From Streptomyces sp. CMB-StM0423 (lineage in GTDB: Bacteria > Actinomycetota > Actinomycetes > Streptomycetales > Streptomycetaceae), in NCBI RefSeq assembly GCF_002847285.1, contig NZ_CP025407.1:1302001-1366000 (forward strand): DNA of 64,000 nucleotides. Direction: 5' to 3'. Position numbers and translations under genes: made by a program. The notes under the pieces are model-generated. The model saw only the letters and a program-made list of their open reading frames with translations. It was not told the DNA's origin and searched no databases. Below are positions 15,880 through 23,891 of the stretch, piece after piece (position 1 is the first letter of the stretch; each line of letters begins with the position of its first letter).

Positions 15880-16818
15880 GTGGACCTCGATGCCGTACGC
15901 ACCTTCGTCGCCGCCGCCGACACCGGCCAGTTCCAGGAGGCGGCGGCCGAGCTGATGCTCACCCAGCAGGCCGTCTCCAAACGGATCGCCGGGCTGGAGA
16001 AGGGCCTCGGGGTGCGGCTGTTCACCCGTACCGCGCGCGGCGCGAAGCTCACCATCGACGGCCAGGCGTTCCTGCCGCACGCCCGCGCGCTGCTGCAGGC
16101 CGCGGAGCGGGCCGCGGCCTCCGTACGGCCCGGGAGCCGGGCGCTGCGCGTGGACGTGGTCGGGCGCCGGGTCGCAACCGCCGGGCTGCTGCGCGACTTC
16201 CACCGCGCGCACCCCGAGGTGGAGCTGGACGTCGTCACGGTCTACGGCGGCGGCCCGGCCGTCGACGCGGTGCGCGACGGCACGATCGACGCGACGTTCC
16301 GCACGCTACCGCCGCCCGGCCGGAAGCTGCCCGACGACATCGCCGTCGGGTACGTGATGTACGAGCCGCTGCAGCTCGTCACCGGCCCGGCGCACGAGTT
16401 CGCCGGCGCCCGTTCCGTCAGCCCCGCGCAGCTCGCCGGGCACCGGATCTGGATGCCGGGCAACGATCCGGGCACCGAGTGGGCCGCGTACTACGAGGAC
16501 ATGGCCGCGGAGTTCGGCTTCGTCATCGACGCGGTGGGCCCGAACTTCGGCGTCGAGAGCCTGCTCGACACGATCGCCGAATCCGCCGCGGTGGGCACCT
16601 TCCTCAGCGAGCGGACCCCGCTCGTCTGGCCCGTCGACTACGACCTGTGCCGCATCCCCCTGCTCGACCCGACCCCCGTCTACCCGCACCTGCTGCACTG
16701 GCACACCCACAACGCGCACCCCGGCCTCGCCCTGCTGCGCGACTACGCCGCCGCCCGCAGCCCGCGCCACGCAGCCGCGGACACTACCGGGACCTGGGCC
16801 CCGGCATGGTCCCGCTGA
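15880..16818 (+). CDS. LysR-family transcriptional regulator
   Basis: A 312-residue protein starting at GTG, 8 nt after TAGGGT, with no Shine-Dalgarno sequence. The N-terminal winged HTH is VRTFVAAADTGQFQEAAAEL, then MLTQQAVSKRIAGLEKGLG. The C-terminal effector domain is a type 2 periplasmic-binding fold (WMPGNDPGTEWAAYYEDMA, ESAAVGTFLSER). It stands alone between the Lrp gene and the reductase gene, with no divergently transcribed structural gene, so the target is unclear; the downstream DHFR-like gene is a possibility. Three 12-bp repeats overlap the stop codon. Confidence 0.88.
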   Translation: MDLDAVRTFVAAADTGQFQEAAAELMLTQQAVSKRIAGLEKGLGVRLFTRTARGAKLTIDGQAFLPHARALLQAAERAAASVRPGSRALRVDVVGRRVATAGLLRDFHRAHPEVELDVVTVYGGGPAVDAVRDGTIDATFRTLPPPGRKLPDDIAVGYVMYEPLQLVTGPAHEFAGARSVSPAQLAGHRIWMPGNDPGTEWAAYYEDMAAEFGFVIDAVGPNFGVESLLDTIAESAAVGTFLSERTPLVWPVDYDLCRIPLLDPTPVYPHLLHWHTHNAHPGLALLRDYAAARSPRHAAADTTGTWAPAWSR

Positions 16819-16846
16819 CCGGCCCGCTGACCGGCCCGCGGACCGG
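16811..16846 (+). repeat. three 12-bp tandem units across the LysR stop codon
   Basis: CCCGCTGACCGG occurs twice exactly (16811-16822, 16823-16834) and then once with one change (CCCGCGGACCGG, 16835-16846). The first unit contains the stop codon, and the second repeats an in-frame TGA. Confidence 0.8.
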
Positions 16847-17148
16847 TCGGCCTGCCGCGGTGGCAGCGGTAGCCGGACGTCGGCCCGCGAGGGGTGCACG
16901 AGCCTCCGGCCGCCCGGCCGCGAGCCATCGTTTCCGCCCGGGAGAACCCGGGGAGTAGGCGCCGGGTCGCCGGTCCGGCGGTCCGCACTGCCCGGCCGCC
17001 CCCTCCCAGGAGTCGCCGGGCGTCTCGCCCGCCCATCCTCGGAGGTCGGCACCGTCGCGGCGGGAGGCGGCGATGAGTTTCCGGCCGCCGGCTGGTCTGA
17101 CGTGCAGCGGGTGCGTTCGCACCGGCGTGACGAGCCAAGGAGCAGCAC
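16819..17148. other. 330-bp intergenic stretch without a gene
   Basis: No supported ORF. It holds the tail of the 12-bp repeats, a small hairpin CCCGGG-AGAA-CCCGGG (16937-16952), and the ribosome site AAGGAG ahead of the ATG at 17149. I see no convincing sigma-70-type promoter. Confidence 0.5.
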
Positions 17149-17709
17149 ATGTTCGACCTCGAACCGCAACGGGCCGCCGGCAAGGTCCTCCTCCACTTCA
17201 GCATGTCGCTCGACGGCTTCGTCGCGGGCCCCGGCCACTCCATGGGCTGGCTGGCCGGCGTCACCGGCCGCGACGGCGTGGTGGAGGAGTACGTCGAGAC
17301 CACCGGCGCGGTCCTGGGCGGGCGGAACGGCTGGGACCGCGACCCGACCGCCCGGCCCTACACCGAGGACTGGAAGGGCCGGATCTTCGTCCTCACCCAT
17401 CATCCGGAAAGCGCCACACCCGCCGACGGCGTCACGTTCCTCAACTGCGACGTGGCCGAGGCGGTGCGGATCGGGCTGGCGGCCGCCGACGGCAAGAACC
17501 TCGAAGTCCTCTCCCCGACCATCGGCCGCCAACTGCTCGAACGCGGCCTGGTCGACGAGATCGGCCTGCACATCGCGCCCGTCCTGCTCGGTGACGGCAT
17601 CCGGCTCTTCGACAACCCCGGCGGCACGCCGGTAAGGCTGCGGCACGCCCAGGGTGCACAGCCCTTCGCCGAGGTCGACGTGCGCTACCACCTCGTCGCG
17701 GAAGGGTAG
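17149..17709 (+). CDS. dihydrofolate reductase-family / RibD C-terminal-like reductase
   Basis: A 186-residue protein with AAGGAG 6 nt before the ATG. The fold signature is the N-terminal LHFSMSLDGFVAGPG, then GAVLGGRNGWD, IFVLTHHP, and the C-terminal LVDEIGLHIAPVLLGDGIRLF. These are the marks of the RibD_C/YwjB/YyaP group, which use NADPH on pteridine- or pyrimidine-like substrates and include many uncharacterised members. No riboflavin or folate gene is nearby, so a metabolic role is not inferred. It converges on the FAD oxidoreductase gene with a 32-bp gap. Confidence 0.85.
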   Translation: MFDLEPQRAAGKVLLHFSMSLDGFVAGPGHSMGWLAGVTGRDGVVEEYVETTGAVLGGRNGWDRDPTARPYTEDWKGRIFVLTHHPESATPADGVTFLNCDVAEAVRIGLAAADGKNLEVLSPTIGRQLLERGLVDEIGLHIAPVLLGDGIRLFDNPGGTPVRLRHAQGAQPFAEVDVRYHLVAEG

Positions 17710-17741
17710 GGAGCCGCCGCGGGGCGACGGCGGGGCCTCCG

Positions 17742-19766
17742 TCAGGACGCGCCCGCCGCCGGTGTGAAGCGCACCGCGTCCGCGACCACGTAGCCGTCGG
17801 TGGCGTCGTTGCGTACCCGTACGGCCGCCGCCGTCCCCGCCGCGAAGGTGTGCCGGCCCAGCACCACCCACTGCCCGCCGCGCGAGCGCTGGTCGACGGT
17901 GTACGTCTGCGTGCCCCCGGCGTGTTCCACGTCCACCGGCACGTTCGTCGCGCGGTTGGCGTCGGCGGTCCACCACAGCGCGACGTCCCACGCGCCGGCG
18001 GCCGGCAGCTCCGGCCGGAAGCGCATCCAGACCGTGCCCTTGCCGGTGTTGTCGTCGTGCACGTAGTCGGAGCCGTAGTAGTTCGAGATCGCGGTGCTGC
18101 TCTTCCAGGTGCCGGCGGAGGTGACGCCGGTGGCGGAGACGTTGTCGACGACGATCTCGCCGGGCTCGCTCGGCGGCCACTCCAGGAACTGCCCGTCCGC
18201 GCGCAGCCGCGCCTGCAGCGCCGCGACCGGCACCTGCTGCACCGCGCCGCCGCGGTCGAGCGCCATCCGCGCGGCGGTCGCCGCGGACTGCGCGAGGATC
18301 ATGAAGACCGGCTCCATCCGGATCGAGCCGTACGCGATGTGCGAGGCGGACAGCGCGACGGGCACCAGCAGGTTGGTGCACTGCGCGCGCTTCGGCGTCA
18401 GCGAGCGGTAGCTGATCCCGTACGGCGCCCGCACCCCGACCTGCACATCGCCCTCGTTGCGCGCGACGCCGTCCACGACCAGGCGGCGGCAGTTGTGCGA
18501 GTCCATCGTGTACGAGGCGAGCCCGACGGAGTCCGCGGCGCGCACCGCGCCGCGGCAGTCGTGCTCGGTCATGACGTACGCGGAGACCATGCGGCGCGCC
18601 TCGCGGATGTAGAGCAGCGGCGGCCAGCCGCCTGAGCCGGTGAACTCGTCTCGCGGCAGGCCCCAGGCGGCGGTCTGGGCGCGCACGGACTCCGGCAGCC
18701 GCGCGTCGTTGGCGAGGAACCACATCAGGCCCTGCTGGTAGTCGACGTGTTCGGCGTGGATGCGGGCGCGCTCGGCGTACGTGCCCGTCGGATAGCCGAA
18801 GTTGAAGCCGATGTTGTCGGTGGAGAACGCGCCGTTGTTGTTGGAGTCGGTCTTGCCGCCGCCCATCTGGTGGGTGGTGTAGAACGGGCCGCGCCAGCCC
18901 GCCTGGACGTAGCGCAGGAGGAGTTCGTAGCGCATGGGGTCGTAGCCGGCGGGCTTGGGGAAGGGGATGCGGTCGGCGGCCTGGGTGAGGCACATCCGGA
19001 AGCAGTACGCCTGGATCGCCTCGTCCGCGGTGCCGTCGGGCGCGAGCGCGTCGGCGGCGACGCCGGGCAGCAGGCCGCTGGCGGGGCTGCCGGGGGTGAC
19101 GTAGGGGTCGACGGGGTGGACGAACTGGTGCTTGTCGCGGTGCTGGACGCCGTTGAGCGTCTCGTCGTACGCGGCGTTGCCCTCGCGTCCGGTGGTGAAG
19201 TCGACGCCGGCGCGGGCCATCAGGTCGCCCTCGTACGTCGCGTCCACGAACACCCCGCCCTCGTACGCGCGGCCGTCGTCGGTGACGAGCAGGCGGATGC
19301 GGTCGCCGCGGCGGTCGGCGGAGCGCAGCCGGGCACCGAGCACCACGGGCACGTCGTGCTCGGCGAGGAGGTCGGCGAAGACCTCGGAGGCGACGTGCGG
19401 TTCGAAGGTGTAGCGGGCCGGGGAGTCGTCGGTGACGGGCGTGCCGTGGTACTTGGCGTACACCCGGCGGTAGAACTCCAGGGCCAGACCGCCGATGGCC
19501 GAGGTGTTGCCGGTGTCGGTGGCGCCGAGGCCGCTGGTGGTGAGGCCGCCGATGTGCCGGGTGGGCTCCAGCACCACGGCGGTGCCGCCCATCCGGCGCA
19601 TCTGCACGGCGGCGATCACCCCGGCCGAGGTGCCGCCGTAGACCACCAGGTCGGCCCGGAAGGGGCCGCGGCCCCCGGCGTACGCCCTCGGGCCCAGGGC
19701 GGGCAGCGCGAGACCCGCGCCGCCCGCGGCGAGCAAACCACGTCGAGAAAGCGCTTTCTCTGCCAT
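17742..19766 (-). CDS. Tat-exported FAD-dependent oxidoreductase with C-terminal golvesin-like domain
   Basis: A 674-residue protein. The N-terminus has a twin-arginine signal (LSRRGLLAAGGAGLALPAL) with a likely AYA cleavage near residue 30. The FAD_oxidored domain follows: DLVVYGGTSAGVIAAVQ (dinucleotide-binding), IGGLTTSGLGATD, VFVDATYEGDL and, near residues 470-500, LLVPVALSASHIAYGSIRME. The last 135 residues (VDNVSATGVTSAGTWKSS to YVVADAVRFTP) form a beta-rich golvesin/xanthan-lyase-like domain that may bind glycans or surfaces. It is third in a minus-strand unit after the isomerase and Gfo/Idh/MocA genes. An extracellular sugar or glycan oxidation is inferred. A 16-bp palindrome covers codons 3-8. 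Confidence 0.83.
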   Translation of the reverse strand: MAEKALSRRGLLAAGGAGLALPALGPRAYAGGRGPFRADLVVYGGTSAGVIAAVQMRRMGGTAVVLEPTRHIGGLTTSGLGATDTGNTSAIGGLALEFYRRVYAKYHGTPVTDDSPARYTFEPHVASEVFADLLAEHDVPVVLGARLRSADRRGDRIRLLVTDDGRAYEGGVFVDATYEGDLMARAGVDFTTGREGNAAYDETLNGVQHRDKHQFVHPVDPYVTPGSPASGLLPGVAADALAPDGTADEAIQAYCFRMCLTQAADRIPFPKPAGYDPMRYELLLRYVQAGWRGPFYTTHQMGGGKTDSNNNGAFSTDNIGFNFGYPTGTYAERARIHAEHVDYQQGLMWFLANDARLPESVRAQTAAWGLPRDEFTGSGGWPPLLYIREARRMVSAYVMTEHDCRGAVRAADSVGLASYTMDSHNCRRLVVDGVARNEGDVQVGVRAPYGISYRSLTPKRAQCTNLLVPVALSASHIAYGSIRMEPVFMILAQSAATAARMALDRGGAVQQVPVAALQARLRADGQFLEWPPSEPGEIVVDNVSATGVTSAGTWKSSTAISNYYGSDYVHDDNTGKGTVWMRFRPELPAAGAWDVALWWTADANRATNVPVDVEHAGGTQTYTVDQRSRGGQWVVLGRHTFAAGTAAAVRVRNDATDGYVVADAVRFTPAAGAS
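19745..19760. promoter_or_regulatory. 16-bp perfect palindrome at the start of the oxidoreductase gene
   Basis: GAGAAAGC-GCTTTCTC is self-complementary and covers codons 3 to 8 of the minus-strand gene. AAAGCGCTTT is a common LacI/GalR-type operator core. It could be a roadblock operator or an RNA hairpin near the start codon. Confidence 0.45.
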
Positions 19767-19799
19767 GGTTCCGGAGTGTGCCCGCGCCCCGGAGGGACG

Positions 19800-20909
19800 T
19801 CAACGCATCCGTACGCCCGGATCCCAGTCGGCCGGCAGCGCCGCCGGCACGGCGAAGCCGGCGCCCGGGACGGGCACGAACTCCCCGTCCCGCGCCGACT
19901 TCTCGACCGCCGCCATGGTCTCCAGCACGTGCTGCGCCAGCTCGCCCGACGCGCGGTGCGGCTCGCCCGCGGCCAGCGCCCTGGCCATGTCGAGCGCGCC
20001 CATGCCGCGCCCCGCGGTCGCGCCCGCCGCCTCGATCTCCGTCCACTCCGCCGAGCCCGCGGGCCGCAGCCGCAGCGAGCCGTCGAAGCGGTTCGGGTCG
20101 GGCAGCGCGAGCGTGGCCTCGGTGCCGGTGATCTCCACGAACCCCTGCCGGTTCAGCGGGGAGTCGAAGCTGACCACCAGCGAGGCGGTCTGACCCGCCG
20201 CGTAGTCGAGGAGCGCCGCGACATGCGTGGGCACCTCGACCGCGAACTCCGTGCCCGCCTTGGGCCCTGACCCGATCATCCGTGTCTCGCGCGCCCTGCG
20301 GGCCACCGCCGCGACCCGCTCGGCCGGGCCGAAGAGCGTGGCCAGACATGTCAGGTAGTACGGGCCCACGTCGAACAGCGGCCCCGCGCCGCGCCGGAAG
20401 AGGAACTCGGGGCTGGGATGCCACGACTCCGGGCCCGGGGTCTGCATCAGCGCGAGGCCGCTCAGCGGCACCCCTATCGCCCCGTCGTCGACGAGCCGGC
20501 GCGCCGTCTGCAGCCCGGCCCCGAGGAACGTGTCCGGGGCGCAGCCGAGCCGCACGCCCGCCCCGGCGGCCCGGGTGACCAGCTCGGCACCGGAGACGGG
20601 GTCCAGGGTCAGCGGCTTCTCGTTCCACACGTGCTTGCCGGCGTCGATCGCCGCCGCGGCCACCTCGTGGTGGGCGGCGGGGACGGTGAGGTTGACGACC
20701 AGTTCGACGCCGGGGTGGGCGAGGGCGTCCCGAGCGCTGCCGTGCGCCGGTACGTCGTACGCGGCGGCCTGCGCGGCGGCGCGTTCGGCGTCGAGGTCGG
20801 CGCAGAACAGCACGCGCAGGTCGGGGAAGGCGGTGAGGTTCGTCAGGTACTGGTCGCTGATCGTGCCGCAGCCGACGACGGCGACGCCCAGGGGTTCTCC
20901 GGCGGTCAT
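19800..20909 (-). CDS. Gfo/Idh/MocA-family oxidoreductase
   Basis: A 369-residue NAD(P)-dependent dehydrogenase. The N-terminal Rossmann domain has GVAVVGCGTISDQYL and the conserved WNEKPLTLD (normally EKP), with the lysine of the catalytic triad. The C-terminal domain follows from VRLGCAPDTFLGAGLQTARR. The family oxidises sugars, inositols or their derivatives. Its start overlaps the stop of the isomerase gene by 4 bases (ATGA), so the two proteins are translationally coupled and probably act in consecutive steps. The substrate is unknown. Confidence 0.9.
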   Translation of the reverse strand: MTAGEPLGVAVVGCGTISDQYLTNLTAFPDLRVLFCADLDAERAAAQAAAYDVPAHGSARDALAHPGVELVVNLTVPAAHHEVAAAAIDAGKHVWNEKPLTLDPVSGAELVTRAAGAGVRLGCAPDTFLGAGLQTARRLVDDGAIGVPLSGLALMQTPGPESWHPSPEFLFRRGAGPLFDVGPYYLTCLATLFGPAERVAAVARRARETRMIGSGPKAGTEFAVEVPTHVAALLDYAAGQTASLVVSFDSPLNRQGFVEITGTEATLALPDPNRFDGSLRLRPAGSAEWTEIEAAGATAGRGMGALDMARALAAGEPHRASGELAQHVLETMAAVEKSARDGEFVPVPGAGFAVPAALPADWDPGVRMR

Positions 20910-21658
20910 CGGCGCTTCCCTTCCAGCCAGTCGAAGCTCTCGCGGACGGCGGTGAGCATGTCGGTGGCGCAGGCGTCGAGTTCGACGATGTGGCGGCGGG
21001 CGCCCGCGCCGGCGGCGAGCACGGCCTCCACGGGCATCCGGCCGGCGCCGACGGCGGTCATCGGGTCGTCCTTGGTGACGGGCCCGTCCTTGATGTGCAG
21101 GTGGGTGACGCGCTCGCCGAGGCGGCCGAGCAGCGCGGGTACGTCCTGGCCGCCGACCGCCGCCCAGTACGTGTCCACCTCGAACTGCACCGGGGCGTCG
21201 AGCCCGGCGAGCAGGTCGGCCAGCACCTCCAGCGCGGGGACGCCGCCGACGTGCTGGGACAGCTCGAACTCGTGGTTGTGGTAGCCGAGCGCGAGGCCCT
21301 GCCCGGCGGCGCGCTTCGCGGCCTCGGCCAGTTCACCGGCCACCGCGCGCACCCCCTCGGCGTCGGCGAACCGCTCCGGCGGCAGATACGGCACGAAGAC
21401 GGTGTCGGCGCCGACCGTGCGCGCGCCCCGGAAGGCGGCGTCGGCCTGCTCCGGCCCGGCGAGCAGGTGCGCGTGCACGGAGCCGGCCGCGAGGCCGGCG
21501 GTGTCCAGGTCGGCGCGGAGCGCCTCGGGGTCGGTCAGCACGTCGTAGCACTCGACCTGGCGGTAGCCGAAGCCGGCCAGCGCGGCGAACGTGCCGGGCC
21601 GGTCGGCGGCGATCTCGTCGCGAACGGTGTAGAGCTGCACGCCCAGGGACGGGCTCAT
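20906..21658 (-). CDS. TIM-barrel sugar phosphate isomerase/epimerase (AP endonuclease 2 fold)
   Basis: A 250-residue protein with GGAGGAGA 2 nt upstream of the ATG at 21658. The AP_endonuc_2/xylose isomerase-like barrel is shown by GVQLYTVRDEI, the metal-site pieces HNHEFEL, QFEVDTYWAAVGG, HLHIKDG and the terminal HIVELDACATDM. In this family a divalent metal is held by Glu, Asp, His and Glu. It is the first gene of the three-gene minus-strand unit divergent from LacI. Isomerisation or epimerisation of a keto-sugar made by the partner oxidoreductase is the likely role. Confidence 0.88.
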   Translation of the reverse strand: MSPSLGVQLYTVRDEIAADRPGTFAALAGFGYRQVECYDVLTDPEALRADLDTAGLAAGSVHAHLLAGPEQADAAFRGARTVGADTVFVPYLPPERFADAEGVRAVAGELAEAAKRAAGQGLALGYHNHEFELSQHVGGVPALEVLADLLAGLDAPVQFEVDTYWAAVGGQDVPALLGRLGERVTHLHIKDGPVTKDDPMTAVGAGRMPVEAVLAAGAGARRHIVELDACATDMLTAVRESFDWLEGKRR

Positions 21659-21676
21659 GGTCTCCTCCGGCGATCG

Positions 21677-21686
21677 TTTTCGACAA
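21677..21686. promoter_or_regulatory. candidate LacI-regulator half-operator near the isomerase gene
   Basis: TTTTCGACAA lies 19 bp upstream of the isomerase start (minus strand) and differs in one base from TTTTCGAAAA, located exactly 100 bp away by the LacI gene. A second ATTTTTCG follows it. Confidence 0.45.
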
Positions 21687-21776
21687 TTTTTCGCTCGCCA
21701 GTTGACGCTAGGAGCCGGGCGGACCTCCGTCAACACCCTTGACAGGGTCGGAAGTCGAAGGTCAGGCTGGCCAAAG

Positions 21777-21786
21777 TTTTCGAAAA
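21777..21786. promoter_or_regulatory. candidate LacI-regulator operator near its own gene
   Basis: TTTTCGAAAA is a perfect 10-bp palindrome with the central CG typical of LacI/GalR operators, 11 bp upstream of the lacI-type ATG. It overlaps the ribosome site, so bound repressor would block its own expression. Confidence 0.5.
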
Positions 21787-21796
21787 GGACTCCGCC

Positions 21797-22795
21797 ATGC
21801 CGCCCGAACAGGCCACCCTCAGCGACATCGCCGCCCGCGCCGGCGTCTCGGTGTCGACCGTCTCCAAGGTCCTGCACGCCCGCTCCGACGTCGCCCCCGC
21901 CACCCGCGAGCGCATCGCGAGACTGCTCGCCGACCACGGCTACCGGCCCTCCCGCGGCGCCGGCGTCGTCGACCTCGTCATCGGCAGCCTCAACAGCCCG
22001 TGGGCGGACGCCCTGGTCACCGGCGCCGTCGAGGCCGGCGCCGAGGCCGACTGCCGGATCGTCATCGACAGCGTGCCCGACAGCGCCGACATCCTGCGCC
22101 ACACCCTGGAGCGCATCATGGCGCGCGGCAGCGACGGCGTCCTGCTCGTTCACCAGGTACCCGCGCCGGAGACCCGCGCGCGGCTGGCGGCCAAGCGCAT
22201 CCCGCTGGTCGCCATCGACCCGCCGGCAGAACCGGGCGCGGGCGTACGCTCCGTGGGCTGTACGAACTGGCAAGGCGGCCTCGCCGCGACCCGCCACCTC
22301 ATCGAGCTGGGCCACCGCCGCATCGCCACCCTCACCGGGCCGCTGACGATCTGGTCCGCCCGCGCCCGCTTCGACGGCTACCGCGCCGCGCTGCTGGAGG
22401 CCGGGCTGCCGGTCGAGGAGGAGCTGATCCGCAACGCCGACTTCTTCGCGCCCGACGGCCGCGCCGGGGCGCTGGCGCTGCTCGACCTGCCCGAGCCGCC
22501 CACGGCGGTGGTCGCGGCGAACGACGGGCAGGCGTTCGGCGTGCTCCAGGCCCTGGCGGAACGGGGGCTGCGGGCGCCGGCGGACATGAGCGTCACCGGC
22601 TTCGACGACACCCCGGTCGCCGCGTGGGCGGCACCGCCGCTGACCACCGTCGTCCAGCCGCTGGAGGCGATGGCGGCCACCGCGTTCCGGATGCTGCGGC
22701 TGCACGGCGAGGGCGGGGCGGCGCAGCCCGAGCAGGTGGAGCTGGCGACCACGCTGACGGTACGGGCGTCCACGGGCCCGCCGCCGGCCCGCTGA
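21797..22795 (+). CDS. LacI-family transcriptional regulator
   Basis: A 332-residue repressor. AAAAGGA precedes the ATG by 7 nt. The N-terminal HTH and hinge are ATLSDIAARAGVSVSTVSKV, residues 6-25. The periplasmic-binding-protein-like domain has VDLVIGSLNSPWADAL, GVLLVHQVP, TNWQGGLAATRHLIELGHRR and VVAANDGQAFGVLQAL. It is divergent from the isomerase/Gfo/FAD oxidoreductase unit and upstream of the CE7 esterase, so these are its probable targets, with a sugar as the inducer. Confidence 0.92.
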   Translation: MPPEQATLSDIAARAGVSVSTVSKVLHARSDVAPATRERIARLLADHGYRPSRGAGVVDLVIGSLNSPWADALVTGAVEAGAEADCRIVIDSVPDSADILRHTLERIMARGSDGVLLVHQVPAPETRARLAAKRIPLVAIDPPAEPGAGVRSVGCTNWQGGLAATRHLIELGHRRIATLTGPLTIWSARARFDGYRAALLEAGLPVEEELIRNADFFAPDGRAGALALLDLPEPPTAVVAANDGQAFGVLQALAERGLRAPADMSVTGFDDTPVAAWAAPPLTTVVQPLEAMAATAFRMLRLHGEGGAAQPEQVELATTLTVRASTGPPPAR

Positions 22796-22919
22796 GCCCG
22801 GAGCGCACGCGCCCCGGCGTCCGCCGCCGGATTCGTTCCGTACGCGCCGCACGGCTCCCCCGCTCCCCCGCCCGCACCCGCAAACCCGCACCGCCGTCAC
22901 GACCGACTGGAGCATCCGC

Positions 22920-23891
22920 ATGGCCCTGTTCGATCTGCCCCTCGCCGAGCTGCGCGACTACCGCCCCGAGCGCGAGGAGCCCGCCGACTTCGACGACTTC
23001 TGGAGCCGCACCCTCGCCGAGGCAGAGGTGGCGGCGGGCGGCCTGGCACCGGAGTTCCGCCCGTACCCGACGGGGCTGACGGCGGTCGACGTGCACGACG
23101 TGTCCTTCGCCGGCTGGGGCGGCCACCGGATCTCCGCCTGGCTCGTCCTGCCGCGCGGCGCCGACGGGCCCGTGCCGTGCGTCATGCACTACATCGGCTA
23201 CGGCGGCGGCCGCGGACTCCCGCACGACCACCTGTTCTGGCCCGCCGCCGGCCGCGCCGTCTTCGTCGTCGACACCCGCGGCCAGGGCGCCGCCCACCGC
23301 AACAACGCCGGCTCCACCCCCGACCCGTACGGCACGGGCAACGCCCAGACCCCCGGTTTCATGACCCGCGGCGTGCTCGACCCGGAGGAGTACTACTACC
23401 GCCGCGTCTTCACCGACGCCGTACGCGCCGTGGACGCCGCCGCCGCGCACCCGGCGGTGGACGGCGACCGGATCGCGGTCGGCGGCGGCAGCCAGGGCGG
23501 GGCGATCGCCACCGCGGTCGCGGGGCTGCACCCGGGGGTACGGGCGGCGATGATCGACGTGCCGTTCCTCAACCACTTCCGCCGGGCGGTCGCGATCACC
23601 GACAAGAACCCGTACCAGGAACTGGTCCTCTTCCTGGCGACGCAACGGGACGCGGACGAGCGGGTGTTCCGGACCCTCTCGTACTTCGACGGGCTCAACT
23701 TCGCGGCCCGCGCCACCGTGCCGGCGCTGTACTCGGTGGCGCTGATGGACGAGGTGTGCCCGCCGTCGACGGTCTTCGCGTCGTACAACCACTGGGGCGG
23801 GCCCAAGGGCATCGAGGTCTACCGGTGGAACGGCCACGAGGGCGGCGGGAACGACCACCGGGTGACCTCGCTGGCCTGGCTTCAGACGTAG
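22920..23891 (+). CDS. CE7-family acetyl xylan esterase / cephalosporin C deacetylase
   Basis: A 323-residue alpha/beta hydrolase matching the AXE1/CE7 family in full length. The nucleophile elbow is GGGSQGG (usual GxSQGG), the catalytic Asp is in VALMDEVCPPST and the His in YRWNGHEGG. The conserved VDTRGQG is also present. CE7 enzymes are cytoplasmic hexamers that remove acetyl groups from short xylo-oligosaccharides and other small esters. There is no signal peptide, in keeping with this. Its place after LacI suggests that the module handles an acetylated plant oligosaccharide. Its last 10 bases overlap the 3' end of the convergent GntR gene. Confidence 0.9.
   Translation: MALFDLPLAELRDYRPEREEPADFDDFWSRTLAEAEVAAGGLAPEFRPYPTGLTAVDVHDVSFAGWGGHRISAWLVLPRGADGPVPCVMHYIGYGGGRGLPHDHLFWPAAGRAVFVVDTRGQGAAHRNNAGSTPDPYGTGNAQTPGFMTRGVLDPEEYYYRRVFTDAVRAVDAAAAHPAVDGDRIAVGGGSQGGAIATAVAGLHPGVRAAMIDVPFLNHFRRAVAITDKNPYQELVLFLATQRDADERVFRTLSYFDGLNFAARATVPALYSVALMDEVCPPSTVFASYNHWGGPKGIEVYRWNGHEGGGNDHRVTSLAWLQT

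Noticed and set aside
16306-20628. A 1440-codon minus-strand open frame
   Set aside because: It lies antisense to or out of frame with well-supported genes and is almost all Arg/Gly/Ala/Pro. It is a high-GC shadow frame.
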